From assembly GCA_028565635.1 (NCBI GenBank), contig JAOXYB010022070.1:1-15416 (forward strand): a stretch of 15,416 nt of DNA. The letters are read 5' to 3'. Origin of the DNA: Phoronis ovalis (lineage: Eukaryota; Phoronida; Phoronidae). The notes under the pieces were generated by a model, which saw nothing but the letters and a program-made list of their open reading frames with translations, made no database searches and had not been told where the DNA came from. Positions within the stretch are counted from its first letter, which is position 1. The number at the start of each line of letters is the position of its first letter. The position numbers and the translations under genes were made by a program. Positions 11,301 to 15,416 of the stretch are shown here, piece by piece.

Positions 11301-14300
11301 TTTATAGATGCCTGATAGATGGGACGATGTTCAAGTTACCGTAGTCAGGCCAGGCTCAGTTGACCAGCATGGCCCATGTGCCAATGCCATACCACAAGAT
11401 GATTTCAAGGCAACCAGTCTACCTGCAGGTTAGATCTACTACATATACAGTATTCACCACAAGGTGTATTAGTGTGGGGGGATTATCTGTTACTCTTTTT
11501 AATCCCCATTAATCAGCTTAATTGATTTAAGACGTAATCTCAAGTAATTTCAGATAACATGTTTCATAGAGCTTCAAAACAGTTTCGCTATGATTGGAAT
11601 AAGTAGTGATACAAATTTCATGAAATTCGCAACGTACCTCAATGGTGATGATATCTATGGAATAGGTTAATTATTTTAGACAAAGTGACGTTTTCTTATA
11701 TATGGCCATACAGTACGTGTCGTGGGGATTTTCAGTGGCAACATAAGAATACAAGTAAAATACAGGACAAGCATGAATATTTGTTAAAAATAATTATGCC
11801 ATTTCATAGATTTCACCCCTGCCCTTTGTTGTGAATTTCAGAACATTTGAAACACTTATTTTTTCATACATAAGGAAGATGCGTTTATGATCCTGCAAAA
11901 CACTTTACGTGAGATTACATATTAATTTGTTATTGCTTTCCTGCAAAAAATTTAATCCTTTGTTAAATATTTTACGTTTTGCACGTCTAGGGAATTTTAA
12001 ACTACCTAGCGTAACAATACTTACCACTTGCTTTTGTAACTAACGTGACAAACTAAAGACTATAATGTACGATATCACAAGTTGTCTAGTTGCAAAGAGG
12101 TACCTGATGAAAGTCGAAAGATGGAAACGTTAGAAAAAGTATACTTTAGCCAAATTTTAGTGAATTCAGCAGCACACTCGGATAATGAATTGAAACTTTA
12201 TATATATGTTTCTCATGAAATAATGTTTTGTATTTATAAGTTTGTTTCAAAACAGTAGTGATGCTTACCTTACAGGCGATGAGTCTACAATATCTGCTCC
12301 TGGTACGCAGAATAATGCAGGCTTTGTTCGTTTAGGTGAATGGCGCATGACCCCAATTCTCCGGCATGTTGCCAAAATTCCTCTCCTTTACCCAGAATGT
12401 TAACATCACCGCCGAATAAATATGTAGAATAAAGTTTTCACGTATACAATATTTCATCACTTCACTCATGCGACTGTTTCTTGTAGACATAGCACCTTTT
12501 TCTCACTCTTAACAATGCACCTAAATAAAGACCAGGAAAAGAAAAAATGCATCACTTCACTCATGCGACTGTTTCTTGTAGACATAGCACCTTTTTCTCA
12601 CTCTTAACAATGCACCTAAATAAAGGCCAGGAAAGGAAAAAATGCATGTGTGTTATCTGTGTGATAGAAACGTTTATTCTACAAAAGTAATTAATTAATG
12701 GATTTATCCTGTTTAAGGTCAAAATGCATATATATATGTTCTTTTTGAAATATAGTAAAAAAGGACAAATTAAGTCATTTTTAAATTATTAAATTAAATA
12801 CATTTCATTCCTGGTCTTAATACAATTCTTAGCAAACATGTAGTGTATACAAAAGAATACAAAACTGTTTCTTGAACTTTGCATTCGGTATCCTGCTTTC
12901 TACCCTTCTTTGCAATCCCTGATTAAGCAGTAAACTGCACTATTGCATGACTGAGTTTTAATGGGTGAAATCAGTGTTTGACGCCGGCAGTATAGGTGTA
13001 CATTATTTAGATACAATAAACTGTGATTCCAACACTTATTTGTGCCCATACACTGCAAATTTCCCTGTCATTTTAATAATTACTTTTTGATTCCTAAAAA
13101 TTTAGCCTGCAAACATGCTCTAATTGTGCTTAAACTTTTTCAAAGTTATCTGTCATAGCTGTAATTACATGGCTAGTTCAGTACCATATTATACAATATC
13201 ATTCACTGCTTAAATATATTCCTTAAATATATTCTTCAATTTCCTTTCATTTTGATGTCATTGCTTGTACTGTATCATTACATAGTGCAAATTTTAATTT
13301 TTGAAATATTTTATTGTAGGTAACCGTTACTACTTGGTGACTCCTGCTTCGTGTTTGGAAAAAGGTGTTTCATATACCATAAAATTAGAATTTAAACGTT
13401 ATCGTAGTGACAGGGAAACCCCTGATGCAATGATGCTAGTGGATTCGGTATGTTTCATAAAAAACATTTTTTGTTATGTGACACAAGCCATATTATTGTT
13501 AGATAAATAAATGTGTGTTGTGAGTTTTGCAAAACCTGTCATTATATCTGTAGTTGTCTTTCAAAGAATCAATTTTGTTTCAAAGAACTCTTTGTTTTGC
13601 AATAATATTAGTTTCCTTGTGTTGGATACAAACTATGACAGATCAGTAATAAAATATTTTGCTGTGATACTTAAGAATGTATGAGTAAAGCAGTGGCTTC
13701 CTTTTATAGATTGTACTGGTGCCAGTTGCTACCTCACTACCAATTTTAAAACCAGGCGGAAATGTACCAGGAAGCATTATTGCCGAATTCAATAGTTTCC
13801 GATGCGAGGAGATCATGATGGGTGTTTACAGAACTGAAGAATTGCCTGATATCTGTAGACAGCTTATCTTCAGCATTGGTGCAACAATCTTTGAACAAGC
13901 TTTAGGTAACCATGGCAATGTCAAGTATTTATTTACTCCTTTGCTGAAACAGCAGTTAAGCATACAAAACCTCCTTTTTTACAAGGAGGCATATTTCCCT
14001 CTGTTTATACCAAAAAAAGAAAAGTTGTTTAACATAAAAGTTGTCGGTCAGGCATTTCGTTTTTTGCTTTTATTTAAAAAAAAAGTGTTTAATGTGCGAA
14101 AGCTCTTAAAAACCGAGTCGGTTAGGCATTTTGAAAAATTTTTAATGTTGAAAAAAATATATATAAGATAATAAAAAAAGAAGTAAGGTTTATTAAAAAC
14201 GAAAGAGAAAACTCCTAAATATGATGCGGTTGCACCCGTTAAACATGGTTTATAAAAAAAATAAGAAAAGTTAAAAGGCCAAAATTTGAAGTGGTCACCC

Positions 14301-15289
14301 TCATTGATAAACAAGATTTCTATTTGGTCTGGCCTGATACCATTAAGTATTGTTTAGTTTTTAATGTATTCTGATCTTACCGCAATGAACAGAACAATAA
14401 TTTTTTTCATAGTGATTATATACACTTTCTTGTTTGCATAAAAGCACTTTTTCATTTCTGTAGATTGTGACTGTGACCCTACAGGCTCTGTTAGTACCGA
14501 ATGTCTTGGACTAGGTGGACAATGCCGTTGTAAATCAAATGTGATTGGTCGTCGATGTGATCAGTGCGCTCCTGGAACTTATGGATTCGGACCACAAGGA
14601 TGTTCACGTATGTACCGTTTTCAGAAAGTTTCTGATCTAGTTCAATATACTATTCAAATGATTAAAATAGCCCCCTCTGTTCAATTTATGATTTGTGTAA
14701 ATAAAATAACCTTTTCACTCATGTTCACTTGAATTTACTTCACTGATTCAACAACTGATGCAAGGCTGTAGTGAACATTAATCTTCAGTTTACCAGAATG
14801 AAACTGCCCACAACACAATAAAATTCTAAAATTTATAAACATCACCATACTGATTGAATTGGACACATGTATTGAATTCATTATGCTAGCTACATTCCAC
14901 ATAATTATTTCTCAATACAGGTATCTATCTACTTGTGATGTCTAATAATGGACAACAGTGCTTAATACCATGATTTGTAGGTAGATAATTGTGAAATTTT
15001 ACATTACTCTTTGCCTCGGTCCTAGTATGATAAAAAATATGAATCTTGATACTTTAGCGTGCAACTGTGACAACCGCGGCTCCCTTGACAATTTCTGTGA
15101 TATTTTGTCTGGACAATGTATCTGTCAAGCTGGTATTTATGGCCGACAATGTGACCGATGCCAACCTGGCTATTATAATTTTCCAAACTGTCGTCAATGC
15201 CAATGTAATGGTCACGCTGATGAATGTGAGGACAGAACTGGTCGATGCAGGGCCTGTAGGGATAATACCGCTGGTGATAGATGTGACGG
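1838..15289 (+). CDS. LAMB1: Laminin subunit beta (beta-1/2 type), 14 exons of the short arm, partial at both ends
   Basis: The gene encodes the beta chain of the secreted laminin heterotrimer of basement membranes. Seen: 14 exons at 1838-2379, 2799-2916, 4203-4348, 6936-7056, 7930-8118, 8452-8631, 8997-9106, 9646-9861, 10323-10481, 11308-11428, 13320-13447, 13710-13905, 14464-14607 and 15058-15289. Joined, they give about 867 residues with no stop. Domain order (my numbering starts at the first split codon): LN about 10-247, LE1-LE4 plus a partial LE5 about 248-535, L4b about 540-742, then LE6-LE8 from 743. The LN-LE-L4b-LE order and the B-type domain IV identify a beta chain rather than alpha or gamma. 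Vertebrate LAMB1 is about 1786 residues, so about half is here; the coiled coil is missing. Human beta-1 and beta-2 arose within vertebrates, so the symbol means the invertebrate beta-1/2 orthologue. Confidence 0.95.
2380..2798 (+). other. Intron, phase 0
   Basis: Donor GAG/gtaatc and acceptor TGCTTTAG. It separates two LN-domain exons. I see no gene or clear repeat in it. Confidence 0.85.
2799..2916 (+). CDS. LAMB1: Laminin beta exon: LN domain, C-terminal part 1
   Basis: This 118-nt exon, phase 0 to phase 1, encodes residues 182-220 and the first base of 221. It continues the LN fold with VIFRVLPP, the beta-chain motif [17 protein letters not shown], and NFTKLHTLG. The human counterpart reads through EDPYSPRIQNLLKITNLR and KLHTLGD. 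The N-F-T triplet is a potential N-glycosylation site that my recollection of human beta-1 (KFVKLHTLG) lacks. The donor is TTAG/gtaggc. Confidence 0.94.
2992..3243 (-). pseudogene. Unrecognised coding-like relic, frameshifted, inside the intron
   Basis: On the - strand an 84-codon frame (including the TGA) is open from just inside an A8 run (plus-strand T run 3238-3245) to the TGA at 2994-2992. Its content looks protein-like: [17 protein letters not shown], then the basic segment [20 protein letters not shown], then an aromatic-rich end with [17 protein letters not shown]. In this frame TAA lies just upstream in the A run. Removing one A would join it to an upstream frame (TEAVIV...) that aligns with the neighbouring repeat copy ([10 protein letters not shown]). 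I infer a decayed mobile-element or gene fragment. I do not recognise the family, and a chance frame in AT-rich DNA cannot be excluded. Confidence 0.35.
3229..3815 (-). repeat. Diverged tandem repeat family, units of about 240-305 bp
   Basis: Two clear copies lie in the same orientation, about 3229-3535 and 3536-3790. Plus-strand blocks that match in order are: ACAATAAC followed by CTTCA (3246 and 3555), GTACAGG (3287 and 3594), CTTTGATT versus TTTTGATT (about 3402 and 3643), TAGGCTA (3460 and 3698), CTTGAAAA (3484 and 3720), TCAA..TGATC.GAA.CTTCAA (ending near 3521 and 3756), then a shared CTACTTCA (about 3563 and 3807) that starts another partial copy. The offset changes from about 309 to about 237, so one copy carries a gain or loss of roughly 65-70 bp. 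Divergence is high, so the array is old. Confidence 0.65.
4203..4348 (+). CDS. LAMB1: Laminin beta exon: end of LN domain and start of LE1
   Basis: This 146-nt exon, phase 1 to phase 0, encodes residues 221-269. The strand [13 protein letters not shown] closes the LN domain (human KYYYAVYDMVVRG). The first EGF-like LE repeat then starts as [15 protein letters not shown], with the C-x-C-xxHA-x2-C spacing usual for laminin LE1. The acceptor is ATTTTCAG and the donor is ATG/gtaggt. The ATG here is an internal methionine codon. Confidence 0.94.
4349..6935 (+). other. Large intron, phase 0
   Basis: This 2.6-kb intron splits LE1. Donor ATG/gtaggt, acceptor TTTTTGCTTAG. It is AT-rich with small features only: a C9 run near 5894-5902, an everted AGGTCA pair at 6035-6048, an alternating TATATA tract at about 6380-6400 that is nearly palindromic, and an ATT-rich simple tract at 6781-6800. 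The 5211-5400 stretch looks like a decayed interspersed repeat in composition, but I cannot name it. An 81-codon open frame at 6435-6680 has no recognisable domain and I do not call it a gene. Confidence 0.8.
6035..6048. promoter_or_regulatory. Everted AGGTCA half-sites with 2-bp spacer (ER2-like)
   Basis: TGACCT, AT, AGGTCA forms a perfect 14-bp palindrome. AGGTCA is the consensus half-site of many nuclear receptors, so an ER2-type element is possible. It is intronic and its use is pure inference. Confidence 0.15.
6936..7056 (+). CDS. LAMB1: Laminin beta exon: remainder of LE1
   Basis: This 121-nt exon, phase 0 to phase 1, encodes residues 270-309 and one base of 310. It completes LE1 with [20 protein letters not shown] followed by NDLPWRPA and NAC. 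The C-x-C, C-x2-C and DLPWRPA elements match laminin beta-1 (human CELCMDFYHDLPWRPA). The donor is AGG A/gtgagt, a strong consensus. Confidence 0.95.
7312..7617. mobile_element. hAT-like non-autonomous DNA transposon (MITE), about 306 bp
   Basis: Seen: the 8-bp sequence TGACAAAT occurs at 7304-7311 directly before the element and again at 7618-7625 directly after it (GTGACAAAT over 9 bp if the last G is shared). The left end starts CCC followed by eleven G and then TGTAC. The right end, read on the - strand, starts CCAGGAGGAGGAGCACT. Allowing G-run slippage, the ends form a degenerate inverted repeat of about 16-19 bp. Eight-bp duplications are typical of hAT-superfamily transposases. There is no transposase reading frame, so movement would need an enzyme supplied elsewhere. 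The perfect target duplication suggests a fairly recent insertion, but the ends have diverged. It could instead be another 8-bp-duplication family. Confidence 0.6.
7341..7570 (+). repeat. Internal minisatellite, unit about 28-31 bp
   Basis: The body of the transposon is made of imperfect direct repeats with a core like AACTGGATCATCTCTGCTAA. The clearest consecutive units are 7461-7491, 7492-7520 and 7521-7548 (31, 29 and 28 bp). A degraded unit follows at 7549-7570 and a further one lies at about 7341-7368 (ACTAGATCCTCTCAGCTA). Between them (7369-7460) the pattern is blurred. Confidence 0.65.
7930..8118 (+). CDS. LAMB1: Laminin beta exon: LE2
   Basis: This 189-nt exon, phase 1 at both ends, encodes residues 310-372 and one base of 373: one complete LE module. 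It reads [13 protein letters not shown], then the signature [20 protein letters not shown], then [16 protein letters not shown]. Human beta-1 has [20 protein letters not shown] and ERDIRDPNFC, so the assignment to LE2 is secure. The exon is symmetric, so skipping it would keep the reading frame and remove exactly one LE repeat. Acceptor GTGTTTTAG, donor C/gtaaga. Confidence 0.96.
8119..8451 (+). other. Intron, phase 1
   Basis: Donor C/gtaaga, acceptor CTGTTTTCTAG. AT-rich; I see nothing else in it. Confidence 0.85.
8452..8631 (+). CDS. LAMB1: Laminin beta exon: LE3
   Basis: This 180-nt exon, phase 1 at both ends, encodes residues 373-432 and one base of 433. The LE pattern is [16 protein letters not shown], then [25 protein letters not shown] and FDGC. 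The human counterpart has CTCDPAGSQNEGICD and AGQCRCKLNVEGEHCDVC. The segment between the third and fourth cysteines is long (DLEGGYEAG), as in human LE3. Symmetric exon; skipping would be in frame. Donor G/gtaaat. Confidence 0.95.
8632..8996 (+). other. Intron, phase 1
   Basis: Donor G/gtaaat, acceptor TTTATTTACAG. No gene, repeat or motif worth naming seen. Confidence 0.85.
8997..9106 (+). CDS. LAMB1: Laminin beta exon: LE4, first part
   Basis: This 110-nt exon, phase 1 to phase 0, encodes residues 433-469. It reads [19 protein letters not shown], then [16 protein letters not shown], matching human CACNPLGTIPGGNPCD and CYCKRLVTGQHCDQCL. The intron follows the methionine after the Cys-x2-Cys pair, and the next exon finishes the repeat. 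Acceptor TTTACAG, donor ATG/gttagt. Confidence 0.94.
9107..9645 (+). other. Intron, phase 0
   Basis: Donor ATG/gttagt, acceptor CATTCTTACAG. A second full CRE-type octamer lies at 9480-9487. A 68-codon open frame at 9341-9547 has no recognisable domain. Otherwise nothing seen. Confidence 0.82.
9480..9487. promoter_or_regulatory. CRE-type palindrome TGACGTCA
   Basis: Perfect TGACGTCA octamer, the CREB/ATF consensus, inside an intron. Function is inference. The site contains a CpG in AT-rich DNA, which makes a chance match less common but not rare. Confidence 0.15.
9646..9861 (+). CDS. LAMB1: Laminin beta exon: end of LE4 and the incomplete LE5 before domain IV
   Basis: This 216-nt exon, phase 0 at both ends, encodes residues 470-541. 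[12 protein letters not shown] completes LE4 (human EHWGLSNDLDGC). [20 protein letters not shown] then [14 protein letters not shown] begins LE5, which lacks its later cysteines and runs into [18 protein letters not shown]. Human beta-1 has the same incomplete repeat (CNEVEPGYYFATLDHYLYEAEEA) leading into the L4b domain, so the missing cysteines are a family feature and not damage. Donor GGT/gtaagt is near-perfect. Confidence 0.95.
9862..10322 (+). other. Intron, phase 0
   Basis: Donor GGT/gtaagt, acceptor ATAATTTTCAG. Contains an 11-bp perfect inverted repeat at 10216-10226 and 10258-10268. Nothing else seen. Confidence 0.85.
10216..10268. repeat. 11-bp perfect inverted repeat
   Basis: CATAAGAACAT (10216-10226) pairs perfectly with ATGTTCTTATG (10258-10268) across a 31-nt spacer. 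It may be a hairpin in the pre-mRNA or the remnant of a small inverted-repeat element. No target duplication was found. Confidence 0.35.
10323..10481 (+). CDS. LAMB1: Laminin beta exon: L4b (domain IV) part 1
   Basis: This 159-nt exon, phase 0 at both ends, encodes residues 542-594. It opens the globular beta-type domain IV with [20 protein letters not shown], then [18 protein letters not shown]. The human equivalent is SWTGAGFVRVPEG and IDNIPYSMEYDILIRYEPQ. This L4b/LF module is distinct from the L4a domain of alpha and gamma chains, which supports the beta assignment. Acceptor TTTTCAG, donor CAG/gtaagt. Confidence 0.95.
10482..11307 (+). other. Intron, phase 0
   Basis: Donor CAG/gtaagt, acceptor ATCTTTATAG. 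T-rich toward the 3' end, with a short AATAATAATAAA tract near 11261-11272. No gene or mobile element recognised. Confidence 0.83.
11308..11428 (+). CDS. LAMB1: Laminin beta exon: L4b part 2
   Basis: This 121-nt exon, phase 0 to phase 1, encodes residues 595-634 and one base of 635. It reads [17 protein letters not shown], then [12 protein letters not shown] and TSLPA. Human has LPDHWEKAVITVQRPG, RCGNTIPDDDNQ and SLSPG. Splicing to 13320 regenerates SLPAGNRYYL, which lines up with human SLSPGSRYVVL without a gap. That makes 11428 to 13320 the default junction. Donor GCA G/gttaga. Confidence 0.94.
12104..12128 (+). ncRNA. Weak hammerhead-like core, Penelope-type remnant candidate
   Basis: CTGATGA (12104-12110) is followed by a short GTC/GAT arm with a GAAA loop and then GAAAC (12124-12128), leading into CGTTAG. 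CUGAUGA plus stem II plus GAAA is the hammerhead ribozyme core, and Penelope-like retroelements are known to carry such cores. Against it: stem II is only three weak pairs with extra A residues, and I could not find a stem I/stem III arrangement with a proper UH cleavage site. At best this is a decayed copy; chance is quite possible. Confidence 0.2.
12276..12403 (+). CDS. Candidate alternative exon (60-nt cassette or terminal exon) of the laminin gene
   Basis: After the acceptor TACCTTACAG, a phase-1 entry from 11428 gives an open frame [30 protein letters not shown], ending YPEC and TAA at 12401-12403. A donor at 12335 (TTTAG/gtgaat) would make a 60-nt, phase 1-1 cassette (12276-12335), adding 20 residues between SLPA and GNRYYL of the L4b domain. 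Unspliced at that donor, it would act as a terminal exon with AATAAA 12 and 25 nt after the stop. Human L4b has no insertion here, the acceptor tract is weak and the peptide matches no domain I know. A chance frame is the main alternative. Confidence 0.22.
12455..12645 (+). repeat. Tandem duplication of a 95-bp unit
   Basis: The segment 12455-12549 is repeated head to tail at 12550-12644, with two visible mismatches (A/G at 12531 versus 12626 and at 12540 versus 12635). That is 93 of 95 identical. Each copy contains TTCTTGTAGACATAGCACC and CTAAATAAAG. The low divergence points to a young duplication, or to copies kept alike by conversion; an assembly artefact is less likely because the copies differ. 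Confidence 0.9.
13320..13447 (+). CDS. LAMB1: Laminin beta exon: L4b part 3
   Basis: This 128-nt exon, phase 1 to phase 0, encodes residues 635-677. It reads [20 protein letters not shown], then KLEFKRY and PDAMMLVDS. Human has SRYVVLPRPVCFEKGTNYTV, RLELPQY and PYTLIDS. The cysteine of the CxEKG motif is kept. Acceptor TTTTATTGTAG, donor TCG/gtatgt. Confidence 0.94.
13710..13905 (+). CDS. LAMB1: Laminin beta exon: L4b part 4, C-terminal
   Basis: This 196-nt exon, phase 0 to phase 1, encodes residues 678-742 and one base of 743. It reads [40 protein letters not shown] and AL. The human end of the domain is RYRCLEN, TDVCRNIIFSISALLHQ and GL, followed by the next LE. Two cysteines (FRC and DIC) are kept, but the human MPYC cysteine is replaced by VPVA. 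Acceptor CTTTTATAG, donor TTA G/gtaacc. Translation would stay open 88 codons into the next intron. Confidence 0.93.
13906..14463 (+). other. Intron, phase 1, open in the upstream frame
   Basis: Donor G/gtaacc, acceptor TTTCTGTAG. The laminin frame continues without a stop for 88 codons, to a TAA at 14169-14171. A 7-bp hairpin (CCTCCTT at 13970-13976, AAGGAGG at 13983-13989) and a direct repeat of GTCGGT(C/T)AGGCATTT (14042-14056 and 14118-14132) are present. The region is very A/T-rich; no separate gene supported. Confidence 0.82.
14464..14607 (+). CDS. LAMB1: Laminin beta exon: LE6, first LE after domain IV
   Basis: This 144-nt exon, phase 1 at both ends, encodes residues 743-790 and one base of 791. 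It is one complete LE module: [43 protein letters not shown]. Human beta-1 has CECDPQGSLSSVCD, GGQCQCRPNVVGRTCNRC and APGTFGFGPSGC. Eight cysteines in LE spacing are present. The exon is symmetric. Acceptor TTTCTGTAG, donor C/gtatgt. Confidence 0.96.
14608..15057 (+). other. Intron, phase 1
   Basis: Donor C/gtatgt, acceptor GATACTTTAG. I see no gene, mobile element or marked motif in it. Confidence 0.85.
15058..15289 (+). CDS. LAMB1: Laminin beta exon: LE7 and most of LE8
   Basis: This 232-nt exon starts in phase 1 and encodes residues 791-867. LE7 reads [20 protein letters not shown], then [20 protein letters not shown] and FPNC. LE8 follows: [20 protein letters not shown] and [11 protein letters not shown]. 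Human has CFQGVYARQCDRCLPGHW and [17 protein letters not shown]. The donor is chosen as GG/gtttgt at 15290, which leaves phase 2 and lets the next exon supply the cysteine of the expected C-x2-C pair. A donor at 15294 (TTT/gtactc) is less likely because it would leave Phe in that place. Confidence 0.9.
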
Positions 15290-15416
15290 GTTTGTACTCA
15301 TTTGTTATTGTTTCTGTAACTTTTCTTGTTCACACAGGCCTGTAAGTTATAAATAACTCATCAAAATGTTTCTCTTTGAAATTTCTCCTGGTTTTAGTTT
15401 TGTTAATTTTGATGTA
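15290..15416 (+). other. Start of the next intron, cut by the window end
   Basis: After the inferred GG/gtttgt donor the laminin reading is lost. A pyrimidine-rich acceptor-like stretch ends in CACACAG near 15338, but the sequence after it reads GCC TGT AAG TTA and TAA, so it is not a continuing exon in this reading. Confidence 0.65.

Larger units (their letters stand above)
11429..13319 (+). other. Intron, phase 1, with candidate alternative exon and repeats
   Basis: Donor G/gttaga, acceptor TTTTATTGTAG. It holds a hammerhead-like motif (12104-12128), a candidate alternative exon (12276-12403), AATAAA signals at 12415-12420, 12428-12433, 12523-12528 and 12618-12623, a 95-bp tandem duplication (12455-12645), and a small direct repeat of TTAAATATATTC at about 13210-13234. 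The remaining parts are AT-rich without a recognisable gene. Confidence 0.8.

Noticed and set aside
14048-14314. 88-codon minus-strand open frame
   Set aside because: Phe/Tyr/Lys-rich translation comes from A/T runs on the other strand; no sign of a gene.
15067-15345. 92-codon plus-strand open frame overlapping the last exon
   Set aside because: It is the shadow of the cysteine-rich LE7/LE8 coding in another frame; the laminin frame explains the sequence.
15321-15345. Acceptor-like CACACAG followed by GCCT and a GTAAGT donor, a possible 4-nt microexon
   Set aside because: The intron before it would be under 50 nt and a 4-nt exon cannot be supported without transcript data.

Overview
The window is a stretch of an invertebrate animal genome. 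It is AT-rich and intron-rich and carries most of the short arm of one gene, a laminin beta subunit of the beta-1/beta-2 type, on the + strand. I joined 14 coding exons by translated similarity, GT/AG borders and reading phase. Together they give 2602 nt, about 867 residues, with no internal stop and consistent phase at every junction. The signal-peptide exon lies before the window. The end of the short arm, the coiled-coil long arm and the stop codon lie after it. Similarity to vertebrate LAMB1 is high (for example [41 protein letters not shown]). That fits a slowly evolving bilaterian such as a lophotrochozoan or invertebrate deuterostome, but the species cannot be named from this sequence.

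Layout: 1-1837 is the 3' part of a phase-1 intron. Exons 1838-2379, 2799-2916 and the first half of 4203-4348 encode the laminin N-terminal (LN, domain VI) polymerisation module. The rest of 4203-4348, then 6936-7056, 7930-8118, 8452-8631, 8997-9106 and 9646-9861, encode the EGF-like (LE) repeats of domain V, ending in an incomplete LE. Exons 10323-10481, 11308-11428, 13320-13447 and 13710-13905 encode the beta-type laminin IV (L4b/LF) domain. Exons 14464-14607 and 15058-15289 begin the second LE series (domain III). All are parts of one secreted, basement-membrane polypeptide; no second gene is supported.

The introns hold the unexpected material. A 306-bp hAT-like non-autonomous transposon with a perfect 8-bp target duplication (TGACAAAT) and an internal minisatellite lies in the 7057-7929 intron. 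A decayed tandem repeat family lies in the 2917-4202 intron, and a frameshifted, unrecognised coding-like relic lies on the - strand beside it. The 11429-13319 intron carries a possible alternative cassette or terminal exon followed by polyadenylation signals, a young 95-bp tandem duplication, and a weak hammerhead-like motif of the kind found in Penelope-like elements. Two introns (11429-13319 and 13906-14463) could, if retained or spliced differently, end the protein early and give a truncated short-arm product.
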